Of a stretch of DNA of 23,388 nucleotides, positions 10,448 to 20,085 are shown piece by piece. Numbering within the stretch: the first letter of the stretch is position 1; each line of letters begins with the position of its first letter. The translations under genes and the position numbers were made by a program. The notes below the pieces were generated by a model. That model was not told where the DNA came from. It was given only the letters and a program-made list of their open reading frames with translations, and made no database searches. Origin of the DNA: Funneliformis mosseae (Eukaryota > Glomeromycota > Glomeromycetes > Glomerales > Glomeraceae); contig CAJVPP010001032.1 of assembly GCA_910592005.1 (NCBI GenBank), positions 1 to 23,388 on the forward strand, given 5' to 3'.

Positions 10448-10865
10448 AGTGTGGCAATTAATTTACCGAGCCGATAGCTGCGGGCCGTGAAACGTGGTGA
10501 AATCGATAATCGATAACCACCGGAACCATTTTTTATTTCCTTTATTGTTTTTATATATTTTTTTTTATTTCCTTTATTATTTATTTATTTATTCATATCA
10601 ATATGTGAATCGAGTTAATCAAACGAAAACGTGTGAAATTCAATCACAATCACTAAATGGCTATCTATATTATCTTTTTATGGGGGTAAAATCAATAAAT
10701 TAACCTTTTCACATATTATAAATGATACGTAATATCGCAACAATTCCATTGATATTACATTTTGATTGGTTGGGATTACCCAAACCCCAACCAATCGCTT
10801 GTAAGGATAAAAGGATGATGTTTTTTTCTGCTTATCTTTTTCTCACGAGATTCCGCCTTAACAAA
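10448..10865 (+). promoter_or_regulatory. Intergenic and promoter region with inverted CCAAT pair
   Basis: It holds the 3' flank of the proton channel gene, a GATA/ATCGATAATCGAT-like stretch near 10502-10515, and an 11-bp inverted repeat at 10764-10796 that contains a reverse (ATTGG) and a forward (CCAAT) box. That repeat is 70-100 bp before the ATG at 10866, a normal distance for CCAAT boxes bound by the HAP/NF-Y complex. Confidence 0.45.
10764..10796. repeat. 11-bp perfect inverted repeat with CCAAT boxes
   Basis: Left arm GATTGGTTGGG (10764-10774) and right arm CCCAACCAATC (10786-10796) are exact reverse complements around an 11-base centre. Each arm contains one CCAAT box, the two facing in opposite directions. 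The repeat could be a paired binding site or a hairpin. Confidence 0.85.
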
Positions 10866-11579
10866 ATGTTTACAGCATCAAGCAAAAAAACCGTCGTTCA
10901 ATATGAAAACGACTATAAAAAAGCATTCCTTATCTTTTTCAAATTTCTAACTAGCGAAAATGGAATCGATGAGAATAAGCGAAAGTTTGTACTCGATTGT
11001 ATTGAGAAATTTGTGGATACTGAAGGATATGATTCAACGGAAGGTTTCTTCCTTGATATATTTGAAGAAGTTGGATTCGAAGCGGTTCAAAATGATAAAT
11101 TCGGTGCGAAGAGGGATAATAATATCATTGAAAAAAATAAAGGTGGTACGTCCAACCTTGTAACCGATGACAGCACCGTTTTAGAATTCCCAATGAAGAT
11201 CGATCTCCAACAAATGCACTTGCTTCAATTCTTTCAACGCGCCTTGGCTCTCAACATCGCCACCGGAAGTTCAAACAAACGTATCTTTGGATTCCAAATT
11301 CCATTCGTGAACGACCATGCATTTTTTGTTAAAACTTTATACTTGGGTACTATAATGGTGCGGTATAAACGAGATGGGGAAAGCTGCGTACCCGAGATTG
11401 TTCAATTGGATCAAATCCCAGATGGATGGAAAGTTGACGTTTATAGGAAACCTCTTGATGGTACCACCATCTTCGACTTTTACCAACAGGGTCTGAGAAA
11501 GAGAAAATATTTCATGGAGAAAAAGACCAAGAAGAGAATGATTCCAATTTTATTTGGTTCAAAGAAACGGGTTAATTAA
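10866..11579 (+). CDS. Uncharacterised 237-residue protein, lineage-specific candidate
   Basis: I do not recognise this family. The chosen start (MFTASSKKTV) follows the inverted CCAAT repeat. An upstream in-frame ATG at 10722 would add 48 residues and run the frame straight through that repeat, so it is less likely. The protein is soluble-looking, with no signal peptide or membrane helix. Visible parts are an acidic, aromatic N-terminal half (for example ENDYKKAFLIFFKFLTSE and EGFFLDIFEEVGFEA), a charged Asn/Lys linker near residues 80-95, a hydrophobic centre (MHLLQFFQRALALNIA), a FVNDHAFFVKTLYLGTIMVRY stretch that looks like beta strands, and a strongly basic tail (GLRKRKYFMEKKTKKRM; GSKKRVN) that could be a nuclear-localisation or nucleic-acid-contacting segment. 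Codon use and an open frame of over 700 bases in AT-rich DNA argue that it is real. Function unknown. Confidence 0.7.
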   Translation: MFTASSKKTVVQYENDYKKAFLIFFKFLTSENGIDENKRKFVLDCIEKFVDTEGYDSTEGFFLDIFEEVGFEAVQNDKFGAKRDNNIIEKNKGGTSNLVTDDSTVLEFPMKIDLQQMHLLQFFQRALALNIATGSSNKRIFGFQIPFVNDHAFFVKTLYLGTIMVRYKRDGESCVPEIVQLDQIPDGWKVDVYRKPLDGTTIFDFYQQGLRKRKYFMEKKTKKRMIPILFGSKKRVN

Positions 11580-11644
11580 CTTGTTCAACCAAAGGTTGCT
11601 TTACGAGCATTATTATTATTTGTAATGCGTTACATTTAAAAGCT

Positions 11645-11650
11645 AATAAA
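11645..11650 (+). terminator. Candidate polyadenylation signal AATAAA
   Basis: AATAAA occurs 66 bases after the stop codon of the gene ending at 11579, a plausible place for its 3'-end signal. This hexamer is frequent by chance in AT-rich DNA. Confidence 0.3.
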
Positions 11651-11871
11651 ACATACGAAATTAGTTCAGATTTTCAAGGAATACACATCTTGTCCGTATC
11701 AAATGATTTATTGTATCAAAGCAATGGACAAGTTAAAGAGAGCGGTTTAGGTTGTGAAATTTTTTTTTTTCAGGGTTCTTTTCGCGGTGAACTCTAGCAT
11801 GCCAAGTTGTACTACCCATTAAAAGTATGCATGGCCGAGCAGTTAACCATTAAAAATTCTTCCACAATGAG

Positions 11872-12196
11872 CTAAACGAATTTAAAAAGGTGGAAGACTT
11901 TCAAAGAAACCAAACGTGTTAGTTGTTTACCCAGCTTACGATAGACGGGACCTATGTTTCTACAAAACTCATGAATTAGGAGACGTCGCACAACCAATTT
12001 CCCATTAAAGCAGTCACTAGTCTCGAAAAGTTCGAGGTTGTGATTATCAGCATCAAATATGGTATACAGGCTTCCAGCATGATATTTTTTGACGTTCAGC
12101 AAGCATAAAAAATAATTGTTGTTTGAGGGAATTACTTTATATAGTACGAAATTGCCGATGTATTTTTTCTTCAATTTCGGATTCACTCAGCTCCAT
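11872..12196 (-). pseudogene. Probable broken small gene, unknown product
   Basis: On the minus strand an ATG at 12196 opens a frame starting MELSESEIEE that ends at a TAA after 19 residues (12137). A second frame, one base out of register, runs on with protein-like sequence to a TAG at 11872-11874 but has no ATG of its own; its earliest possible start is GTG at 12186. Both frames overlap across an A6 run just after the GAAGAA codons (about 12163-12168). A single-base length change there would explain the break, so this may be a decayed gene or a sequencing error in a homopolymer. The downstream part contains segments such as CLLNVKKYHAGSLYTIFDAD and LVVRRLLIHEFCRNIGPVY, which I do not recognise. 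No intron that would mend the frame is evident. Confidence 0.35.
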
Positions 12197-13514
12197 TTTT
12201 GGTCTGTTTTTTTTTGAATAAGTCCACTGAAAGGTGAACTTATTTCATCGGGCCGTTCTCGTATCGCATGACATTTTACTCAAAAAAATAGTTGATTATC
12301 AGTGATGTTTAGATAACCCGTCAAATTCCTAACCAGTCAGAGCTAATGATTTAATTGACCGAGGTTTACAATAGGTGCTTTTTTTGGTTGAATAAATTAG
12401 GGAAATCCGAAAAAATGACTCAAAAAAACAAGCTTTGGTTACGTAATGGGGTGACACCTCGAGCATCATTTGACGATTATTAAAAATTACCACCAAATAT
12501 TTTTAATTTAACTGGGATTATCATGACCATATATTGCATTTTTTTTTTCCATTCTACTATGTTATACTATCACGTTTTTAATTTACCAATTGTTATATTA
12601 AATTGAATGGTTCCTTTTGTGTGTTTTTCGTTGTGAATAATTAGGTAAAAAACAGTTACCATAAAACGACAATTATCGGTGTAACTTTCAGTTAGCGTGG
12701 TTAGCTGTGCTTCAAGGACAAGTATTGGAACATTTACTCGGGGTGTCACACTACATGAACGCTTGAACCCTCTACCAAATTCAGGAATTTTTCCTTCCAT
12801 TTGAAACCTTCCAGTTGCGAGATGCGACGCGCTCCCCCTCAAAAAAAAACGATTGGAAACGGAATTACAATAGGAATCCCACATAAACTCATAAAACCTA
12901 AAACTTGCAATGAAATCATTATTTATCGTAGCACCAATCTACCGGTTTTGCATTATTACAATTCACTATATATAAAGTTGTAAACAAAAAAAGAAGTTTT
13001 GATGAATTGTAACACATTGAACAAAATACCCTATCTTTTTTTTTTTTTTTTTTATACTATTATTATAATTTTCTTTATAATTCACCCTCATTCTGCTTTC
13101 CTTCCATTCAATCAAATTCATAATCTTTTTTTCTTTCTTTTCCTTTTCATGATTTTTTTTTTCTCTCCTTCTCGACAAATTAATTTTATTTTCTTTGTCA
13201 AAATCAAACAAATGAAAATAAAGGATGAGAAACTGACGAACGAATTATTAAATATCAAAACAAAAAATCGAATAATAAATAAATGTTCTAAAAATAATAT
13301 TTCTTGTAAATTTATATTAATATATTATTTATAGTATTGTCCTCCTATCATAAGAAATAATAATATCTTTTTTCAATCAAAGAGACATAAATTATATATA
13401 GAAATTCATTTTAGCCAAAGAAAATAATAAAAAATAATAAAAAATCAATGATAAAAAAATTTTTATTTTCATTTCTCGAAATCGTAAAGTAGAAAAAAAA
13501 GAATATCATAAAAA
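12197..13514. other. Intergenic region and G-alpha upstream region
   Basis: The first 800 bases contain no gene I can support. An ATG-initiated minus-strand frame at 12570-12884 has no recognisable content. From about 13030 to 13190 the plus strand is strongly T- and CT-rich (CTTTCTTTTCCTTTTC-like tracts), a common feature of fungal core promoters and leaders, followed by A-rich leader sequence up to the G-alpha ATG at 13515. Confidence 0.45.
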
Positions 13515-15092
13515 ATGGGAAGCTGTGTGTCGCAACAAGCTGATAACTCCTATGTTGTCTCAAATAGGAATATAAATAAATTAATTAAGGAAGACGAGAA
13601 AAAATTAAAAACCGAAGTCAAGTTACTTTTATTGGGTAACCTTTTTTTTTTTTATTTTTATTTTTTTCCTTTTGTTGATTTATTTATTTTTTTTTTTTTT
13701 AAAAAAAAAAAATTTGATTTATCTTCTTTTTTTTTTTCTCTCTCAGGTGCTGGAGAATCCGGTAAGAGTACAATCTTGAAACAGATGCGATTGATTCATG
13801 CTGCGGGATTCACAAACACGGAGAGAGAGACATACCGGTCAATCGTATTCACAAATATCACGGAATCAATGAGCTTAATACTTGAGTCGATGGAATATTT
13901 TAAGATACCCTTTAGCGATAGCGAAAATTCGGTAAATAACATTCATTAAATATTAATTGATTAAATCTCCTTTACTAAACAACGTGATGATTCTTGTTGC
14001 ACGTAGCAATATTTATCGTTATTTCATAACCCATCACCGAGTATCGTTAAAGGTCGTCCATTTCCGATTCAATACTTGAATCCATTGGCAACATTATGGG
14101 CGGATTCTGGTGTGCAAAGCTGTTATGAGAAAGGTCATCAATACGCATTACAAGATAACATGAGTTAGTGAGTGCCTCGGTTTTTTTTAAGACTCTCGTG
14201 AATTGTAATCTTTTATAAGCAATCATTAAGACATTTTTTTTTTTTAAACTTTAATTTAGTTTTTTTGAATCATTAGAAAGATTGTTTTCAAAAACATATA
14301 TCCCTACAGACCAAGATATTCTACGTTGTAGAATGAAAACAACGGGAATTGTTGAAACTGTGTTCCAATTAAGTCCACTAACATACAGGTAACAAATATT
14401 TACTACGTTCGTGATTAACTAATGGATCCCAGAATTTGACATATACCCTCCGATGTTATAGAATGTTTGACGTAGGCGGCCAACGGTCCGAACGAAAGAA
14501 ATGGATTCATTGCTTTGAAAATGTTACGGCTGTATTATTCATCGTAGCCATAAGTGGTTATGATCAATGTTTGGTGGAAGATAAGGATGCGAATCAAATG
14601 CAGGAAGCCTTAATGTTATTTGATTCGATTTGTAATTCGCAATGGTTTGTGAATACATCAATGATTTTATTTCTAAATAAAATTGATATATTTCGGGAGA
14701 AAATCAAGAATTCTTCCGTTAAAAAATACTTTCCCGATTATACAGGTAAAAAAAACTAGAAACTTGGATCATTTCTGTGAAAAATATGTAAATGTTGAAC
14801 CCATGTTAAACTCATGCTTGAACCGAAAATAGGTCCGGATGAAGATTTTAAACAAGTGACTCATTATTTTAAACGAAAGTTTCAACGTTTGAATCGTAGT
14901 GTTATAAAAGAAATTTATCCTCATTTCACAAATGCGACAGACACAAATTTGTTACGCCACATAATGCGCAGTGTCACAGGTATTTTACCTTTCTTAAACG
15001 TTAAATAGTCATTTCTTTTTCACATTACTAACATAAAGATTGTATCTTTAGATATTATATTGACTCAAAATTTAAGAGATTTGGTTTTATAA
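13515..15092 (+). CDS. Heterotrimeric G-protein alpha subunit
   Basis: GTPase that passes signals from seven-helix receptors at the plasma membrane. Seven exons: 13515-13635, 13747-13931, 14007-14167, 14260-14388, 14462-14745, 14833-14979 and 15052-15092, giving 1068 bp and 355 residues, the usual G-alpha length. The N-terminus MGSCVS fits the N-myristoylation rule (Gly2, Ser6), and Cys4 could be palmitoylated. The P-loop GAGESGKST spans 41-49 and is rebuilt exactly at the first splice. The helical domain follows. Switch I has RCRMKTTGI (Arg180, the position equal to Gi Arg178), switch II has [12 protein letters not shown] with catalytic Gln206, NKID is at 271-274, and the guanine-ring loop reads TNATDT (326-331) instead of the usual TCATDT. 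The short last exon supplies the receptor-contact tail QNLRDLVL. The -4 residue is Asp, so the pertussis-toxin-type Cys of Gi-like and fungal group I subunits is absent. Intron 1 is very T-rich with a T14-A12 pair. Confidence 0.96.
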
Positions 15093-15681
15093 TTTTAATT
15101 AAGAAATTTTTTTATTTTTAAATGTAAAAAATTATTAAAAATATTTTAATGTAATTAATATATATATATAAATTTTTTATCTTTTTGTTTCCCTTTTCTT
15201 TTCTTTATTTCTTTTCATTTTCTTCATTTTTTTTTTTTTTTTAGTCAGAAAATTAAAAAGAGAACTATGAAAACTAATATAGAAGTGAATCCGTTAAAAA
15301 CTTATTAGAAATGAATCGTTGGATTTGACAATTAGCCGATAGATTTACGTAAAGAAAAAAATTTTCGTTACTATCTTACTGAATTTGAATGGTTAATTAT
15401 TATATAATTAAAAAAATACAAAATGAAAAAACGTGCTAATAGTACTAATTAATGTAACGTTACCTTTTTAAAAATATGTTACCTTATTTAAGGAAATTTT
15501 CCTATTTTAAAGAGTAAAAAAAAAAAATTTTGACTATCTCAATTTATTATCAGAATGTAATGGTTTTTTTGATAAAAAAAGTTAGTGGATCAACAATGAT
15601 TTTGGATTATTAATGATTTTGTTTCGTGTTTGCGTTTCAAAACTTTTGTAATTAATAATCAATAATCCTTTGCGTTTAGAC
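15093..15681. other. Intergenic region between G-alpha and aldehyde dehydrogenase
   Basis: It contains the 3' flank of G-alpha (an AT dinucleotide run near 15158-15171) and the upstream region of the dehydrogenase. CT-rich tracts at about 15180-15240 and several AATTAATAATCAATAATC-like strings just before the ATG are the only features seen. No gene. Confidence 0.5.
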
Positions 15682-16310
15682 ATGATCGAAAATTTATCCT
15701 TATTACGTTTGGATCAGGTTATCGCAATTATTGTGGGTGTTTCATCGATAATTATCATCAAATTTTTGTTATTCAGAAATGAAGTCGTGAAATTCGTTGT
15801 CGAAGTCCCTATCGGTAATTTTCTAGATGAAAATTTTTTTTTTATTTTCGAATTGATCAAGCAAATTATTTAATCTTTATATAAATTTTTCGATACTTCA
15901 TTTTGCTATATAGAGGCCAAACCGGGTTGGAATGGGGGCAAAATTTTGGATAAACCCTGTTTAAAAGTAAAGTCACATTTTTTTAATAATCGTAGATATA
16001 CAGTTATTTACATTTTATAAATGCCCTTTTTTTTTTTTTTTTTTTTTTTCAAGGATGCATCGAATCCCGGTTACATCACGTGCTATGACCCAGCAACAGG
16101 ACAATTGTTGGATACGATTCGAGCACACACCAAAGATGATGTTAAAGAGGCATTAAAGAAGGCTCGTGATGCACAACAAAATTGGGTCAAGACCACATTT
16201 TCTGAAAGGAAAAGGGTACTTTATAGTCTATTGAATTTCATTATCAAAAATCAAGAGGAAATTTGTTGGGTCTCAAGTAGAGATACCGGGAAAACGCGTA
16301 CGTCTCAACT

Positions 16311-16344
<34 letters not shown>

Positions 16345-18103
16345 CGACAGTTTATTATATGTAACATGACCTCTTTTTTTTTTGAATTTTTTTAGTCGTT
16401 GACGGGAAATTTGGAGAAATCTTGGTAACATGTGAAAAGATACGATGGATCATCAAACATGGAGAAAAGGCATTAGCCACCGAATATCGGGGAACGAGTC
16501 CCGTTTTACCACATAAATTAGCCAAAATTGAATATCAACCTCTTGGCGTTGTGACGGCTTTGGTATCTTGGAATTATCCGTAAGCATGATTTTATTCATG
16601 TTTTGATAAAAAAAAAAAAAAGGTAGTTGTTTACTTACAAGGTCGTAACCGGGTGATCCTAGGTTTCATAACGTGTTTGGTCCCATCATTTCATCGTTGT
16701 TCGTTGGAAATGGAATCTTGATCAAATCTTCGGAGCAAGTGGCTTGGTCAATGCAATTTTATAGTAAAATCATTAAGACTTGTTTGATGGAATGTGGTCA
16801 CGATCCTGACATTGTACAATTCTTGTGTGGTTTTCCGGAATTCGGTGAAGCCGTCGTGAGAAGTGGAGTTGATGGAATAACTTTTGTCGGGTAAGGTTAA
16901 TAATATCACCTCATTTTTCATTTTTCATTTTTTTTAAAAAAAAAAAAAGAAATTTAACACAGTTATTATTTTACAGTTCATGCGAAGTTGGCAAACAAGT
17001 AATGAAGGCGGCATCGGATAATTTGACACCTTGTATTTTAGAATTGGGTGGCAAGGATTGCGCTATTATAAGGCATGATGCAAACCTATCTCAAGCACTT
17101 CCAATCACCATGCGTGGTACCTTCCAAAACGCTGGTCAAAACTGTGTAGGATTGGAACGTATCCTAATTCATGAATCATTATACGATGGATTTGTGGTTA
17201 TGGTTACGGAACAAATTAAAAAGTTAAAAGTTGGAAGTATTTTGAATGATGATGATATTGTAGATATTGGTGCAATGACTATGAGTGGTCAGGTATGAAA
17301 TGTTTGTTTAAAACTGGTATCGTCCTGATTAATTAAGATCAAATCAAAGTATTTACTCGTCTAAATCGTAGGGAGAACGACTTCAAAATTTAATTCAAGC
17401 TTCGGTGTCGGAAGGAGCAAAATTGGTTTTAGGTGGTCGTCCATTTACTCATCCAAAATATCCAACTGCACAATACTTTGAACCAACTCTTTTAATTGAT
17501 GTAACGCCAAATATGACAATTTTAAAGCAAGAATTATTTGCACCCATAATGATTGTCATGAAATTTTCAACAGATGAAGAGGCAATTGAAATATGTAACA
17601 GTTCACCTTTTGGGTTGGGTAATTCTGTTTTCTCTGGCGATCAAAATAAAGGTGAATGGATGGCTAGAAGATTAAGATGTGGCATGGTTAATGTAAATGA
17701 TTTCGGTGCCACTTATCTTTGTAATTTACCGTTTGGTGGAGTTGGCATCTCCGGGTTTGGGAGGTGAGATTTATTTGTTGAGCAATATAAAACAATATAA
17801 ACGATTCATTAATTCATGTATTAATTTTTATTTATTTTTATTAATTTTTTTTTTTTTATAAAAAAAAAAAAAAGATTCGGAGGCGTAGAAGGACTCCGCT
17901 CATTATGTCTAATGAGATCGATTACAACCGATAGGATTCGGTTCTTTAAAACATCTATACCACGTGTAGTAGATTATCCAATGCTTCCCAATGGTTCGTC
18001 ATTTATTTCTAACCTAATTAAATTGTTTTACGATAATTCTTTAATCGACAAATTGAAAGCCCTTATGAATTTAATAAAAGATTCTTTGAATTTACCAAAT
18101 TGA
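15682..18103 (+). CDS. MSC7: Membrane-anchored aldehyde dehydrogenase (ALDH22/Msc7 type)
   Basis: NAD(P)-dependent oxidation of an aldehyde to the acid; the physiological substrate for this clade is not established. Eight exons: 15682-15814, 15914-15966, 16054-16297, 16396-16579, 16663-16890, 16977-17292, 17372-17763 and 17875-18103, giving 1779 bp and 592 residues, matching plant ALDH22A1 in length. An N-terminal membrane helix (about 12-31, VIAIIVGVSSIIIIKFLLF) suggests anchoring, probably at the ER or another endomembrane. Catalytic parts are Asn203 in SWNYPFHN, Glu303 in LELGGKD, nucleophile Cys337 in NAGQNCVG, and Glu440 in KQELFAP. Clade markers are CEKIRW (156-161), LAKIEYQPLGVV (185-196) and the long C-terminal extension after SGFGRFGGVEGLR (KTSIPRVVDYP and onward). 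Every splice joint restores conserved sequence. The nearest upstream TTG is in frame, but ATG 15682 is the first methionine. Introns 3, 5 and 7 contain paired T and A runs. Confidence 0.95.
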
Positions 18104-18141
18104 TTTGAAATGAATCAATTTTAAAAATTATAATGTAATCG

Positions 18142-18162
18142 TATAAATTTTGAAAATTTATA
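18142..18162. terminator. 21-bp odd palindrome between two convergent genes
   Basis: TATAAATTTT, one G, then AAAATTTATA form a perfect inverted repeat with 10-bp arms in the 154-bp gap between the stop of the dehydrogenase (+) and the stop of the RRM protein (-). It sits where both 3' ends must form. A role as a two-way 3'-end or polyadenylation element is inferred from place only. Confidence 0.4.
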
Positions 18163-18257
18163 TAAAAGAAAATTGAATTCTTTACAATTAATCAATCACG
18201 TGACACTTTTTGTTTCTTTTTTTTTTGTTTTGTTTTGTTTGCTTTGTGAACTCTAAA

Positions 18258-20085
18258 TTACTGAGCATAAATTCCAATCCAATTGGATTCAGACTCCATT
18301 CGATCAATTATTGCCTCCTTACTGGAAATAAAGATTTCATTCATACGTTGAACAGGGATCGGTTCTAGGGAATCTACCAACGGCGTTGAGCTTGAAGGTT
18401 GAACCGGCGTTACTGGTGTGGTGGCGACGGGTGTTGATGGTGCATAGGCACCATAACCTGTTGTTGTGGCCATACCTCCGAGGGGATTATATGGGCTTGC
18501 TTGCTGAGGACCGCTACGCGATAAATAACACAACACGTCAGTTCCTCGTGGTAAAATATTATAAAGTTTTACACGACGTAGAAAAATACTTACCGATAAG
18601 GACCAACAGTAGTTTTATCGGTCTGAGATCTGCCCCAGGACAAACGTACTCTAGAGTTTCCTATTAATTGAAGAAGTATCATTATTTTTTAAACTGAGTT
18701 TCGCTTATAAAATTCTAAATAAATTAAAAATACCAATTGGGTAATGTTGCATTTGGTTAATTGCCATTTCGGCACTCTGTCTATGAACAAATTGCACAAA
18801 ACCACAACCTTTACCAGGTGGTATTTTTACATAAGTAATTTCTCCAAAACCTTGAAAGTAGCTATAGGTGGTTACATAAACGATTCAAAGATTAATATTT
18901 ATCAAAGTAAGGTAATTTAAAAAGGGAAAATGATTTCAAAGATCCATATGTACCTTCTCAATTCTTCTTCGCTATTCACGCCGGATAGTCCGCCGACAAA
19001 AACGGTAGTATTATTCGGATCGTTATATTGGTTTAAGACGGGGTTTTGTTGGGAAGGCTGCTGATAGTAATTTCCTTGAAGGCCAATTTTGTTTTTCGGT
19101 GTCGCTGTGGAAATTCGCATTTGTCGATTACCACAGAACGCACCTTGCATCTCTACAAGAGCACGCTGTTGTTCAGATTCTTCACCAAACCTAACAAACC
19201 CGTATCCTATCCAAAATAATAAATATAAAAAAATAAATAAATCAATAAACATAAGTGACACCTTAATTATATGTTTAAATAATTCGATTTTTAACTTACC
19301 GCGTGACATGCCAGTCATAGGATCAGTCATAATCTTAGCAGATTTACAAGTGGTATACCGTTGTTGAAAAACGGACTACAATAAGTAAATTATTTAATTA
19401 GATACAAATGAACCAAACTATAATTATGGTGAAAAGTTATTTAACATACCACCAACATCCATTCATTTACTTCTGGTCCCAAATCACCAACAAAAATCGA
19501 AAATTCCGGACCACGATCATCCCTACTCCATAATTAGGAAAAAAAATAAAAGTGACAAATCAACACATACGATCGAAATAAAATCGAAATTTTTACAATA
19601 AAATGTTAAGATGCATTACTTTCTATCAGTTAATCCGCCTCCAGATGCCCAATTCAATTTAAATAATCGATTGGTACCGGGAATTGGTGTCCCATTTACT
19701 GTATTTAAGGCTTTGACCGCGGCAGCATTACTTACGAAATCCACAAAGCAGTAACCAGCATTCGCTCTGTTATAAAAAAATAAATTTTTATGATTATTAA
19801 GAACCATGTAAAAGTAATCAAATCTCTTAAGATCGTTCTTACCCTGTGAACTTATCTCTAATGAATTTTACATTCACGTTTTCGCCAAGCTGGTACCAGA
19901 TCTGTCTTATGTAACTTTCGTCCATCCACGGCTCAAGCTCGCCCATCCTATTGATAAAGGCTTGTAAGGTTACGTTACTTTTTAAAGTGAAAAACACCCA
20001 ATTAAAGTTACCATAGTGTTGTTTTATTTTCTGCACTGCCTCCGTAAGGTGGCTGTTGTTGATATTGTTCATATTGATATGCCAT
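18258..20085 (-). CDS. RNA-binding protein with three RRMs (Csx1/Nam8/SECp43-type)
   Basis: Nine exons on the minus strand: 20085-20012, 19947-19843, 19766-19620, 19522-19450, 19375-19300, 19206-18954, 18861-18734, 18660-18594 and 18513-18258, giving 1179 bp and 392 residues. The true start, MAYQYEQYQQQPPYGG, is spliced through a 64-bp intron into TLWMGELEPWMDE, the hallmark opening of RRM1 in this family. RRM1 spans about 22-103 (RNP2 LWMGEL, RNP1 AGYCFVDF), RRM2 about 116-195 (RNP2 IFVGDL, RNP1 RGYGFVRF), and RRM3 about 226-300 (RNP2 VFVGGL, RNP1 KGCGFVQF). A Gln/Asn-rich linker separates RRM2 from RRM3, and the tail is Gly/Pro/Thr-rich, as in yeast Nam8 and Ngr1, S. pombe Csx1, plant RBP45/47 and animal SECp43. 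Relatives act in splicing or mRNA stability, including stress-response mRNAs; which applies here cannot be told from sequence. It is tail-to-tail with the dehydrogenase. Confidence 0.95.

Noticed and set aside
12570..12884. 104-residue minus-strand ATG frame
   Set aside because: No motif or plausible intron structure. It could be a relic, but nothing in the sequence supports coding.
12999..13334. Phe/Ile-rich plus-strand open frame upstream of G-alpha
   Set aside because: Translation of CT- and T-rich promoter tracts. The apparent hydrophobic segments come from homopolymers and not from real membrane helices.
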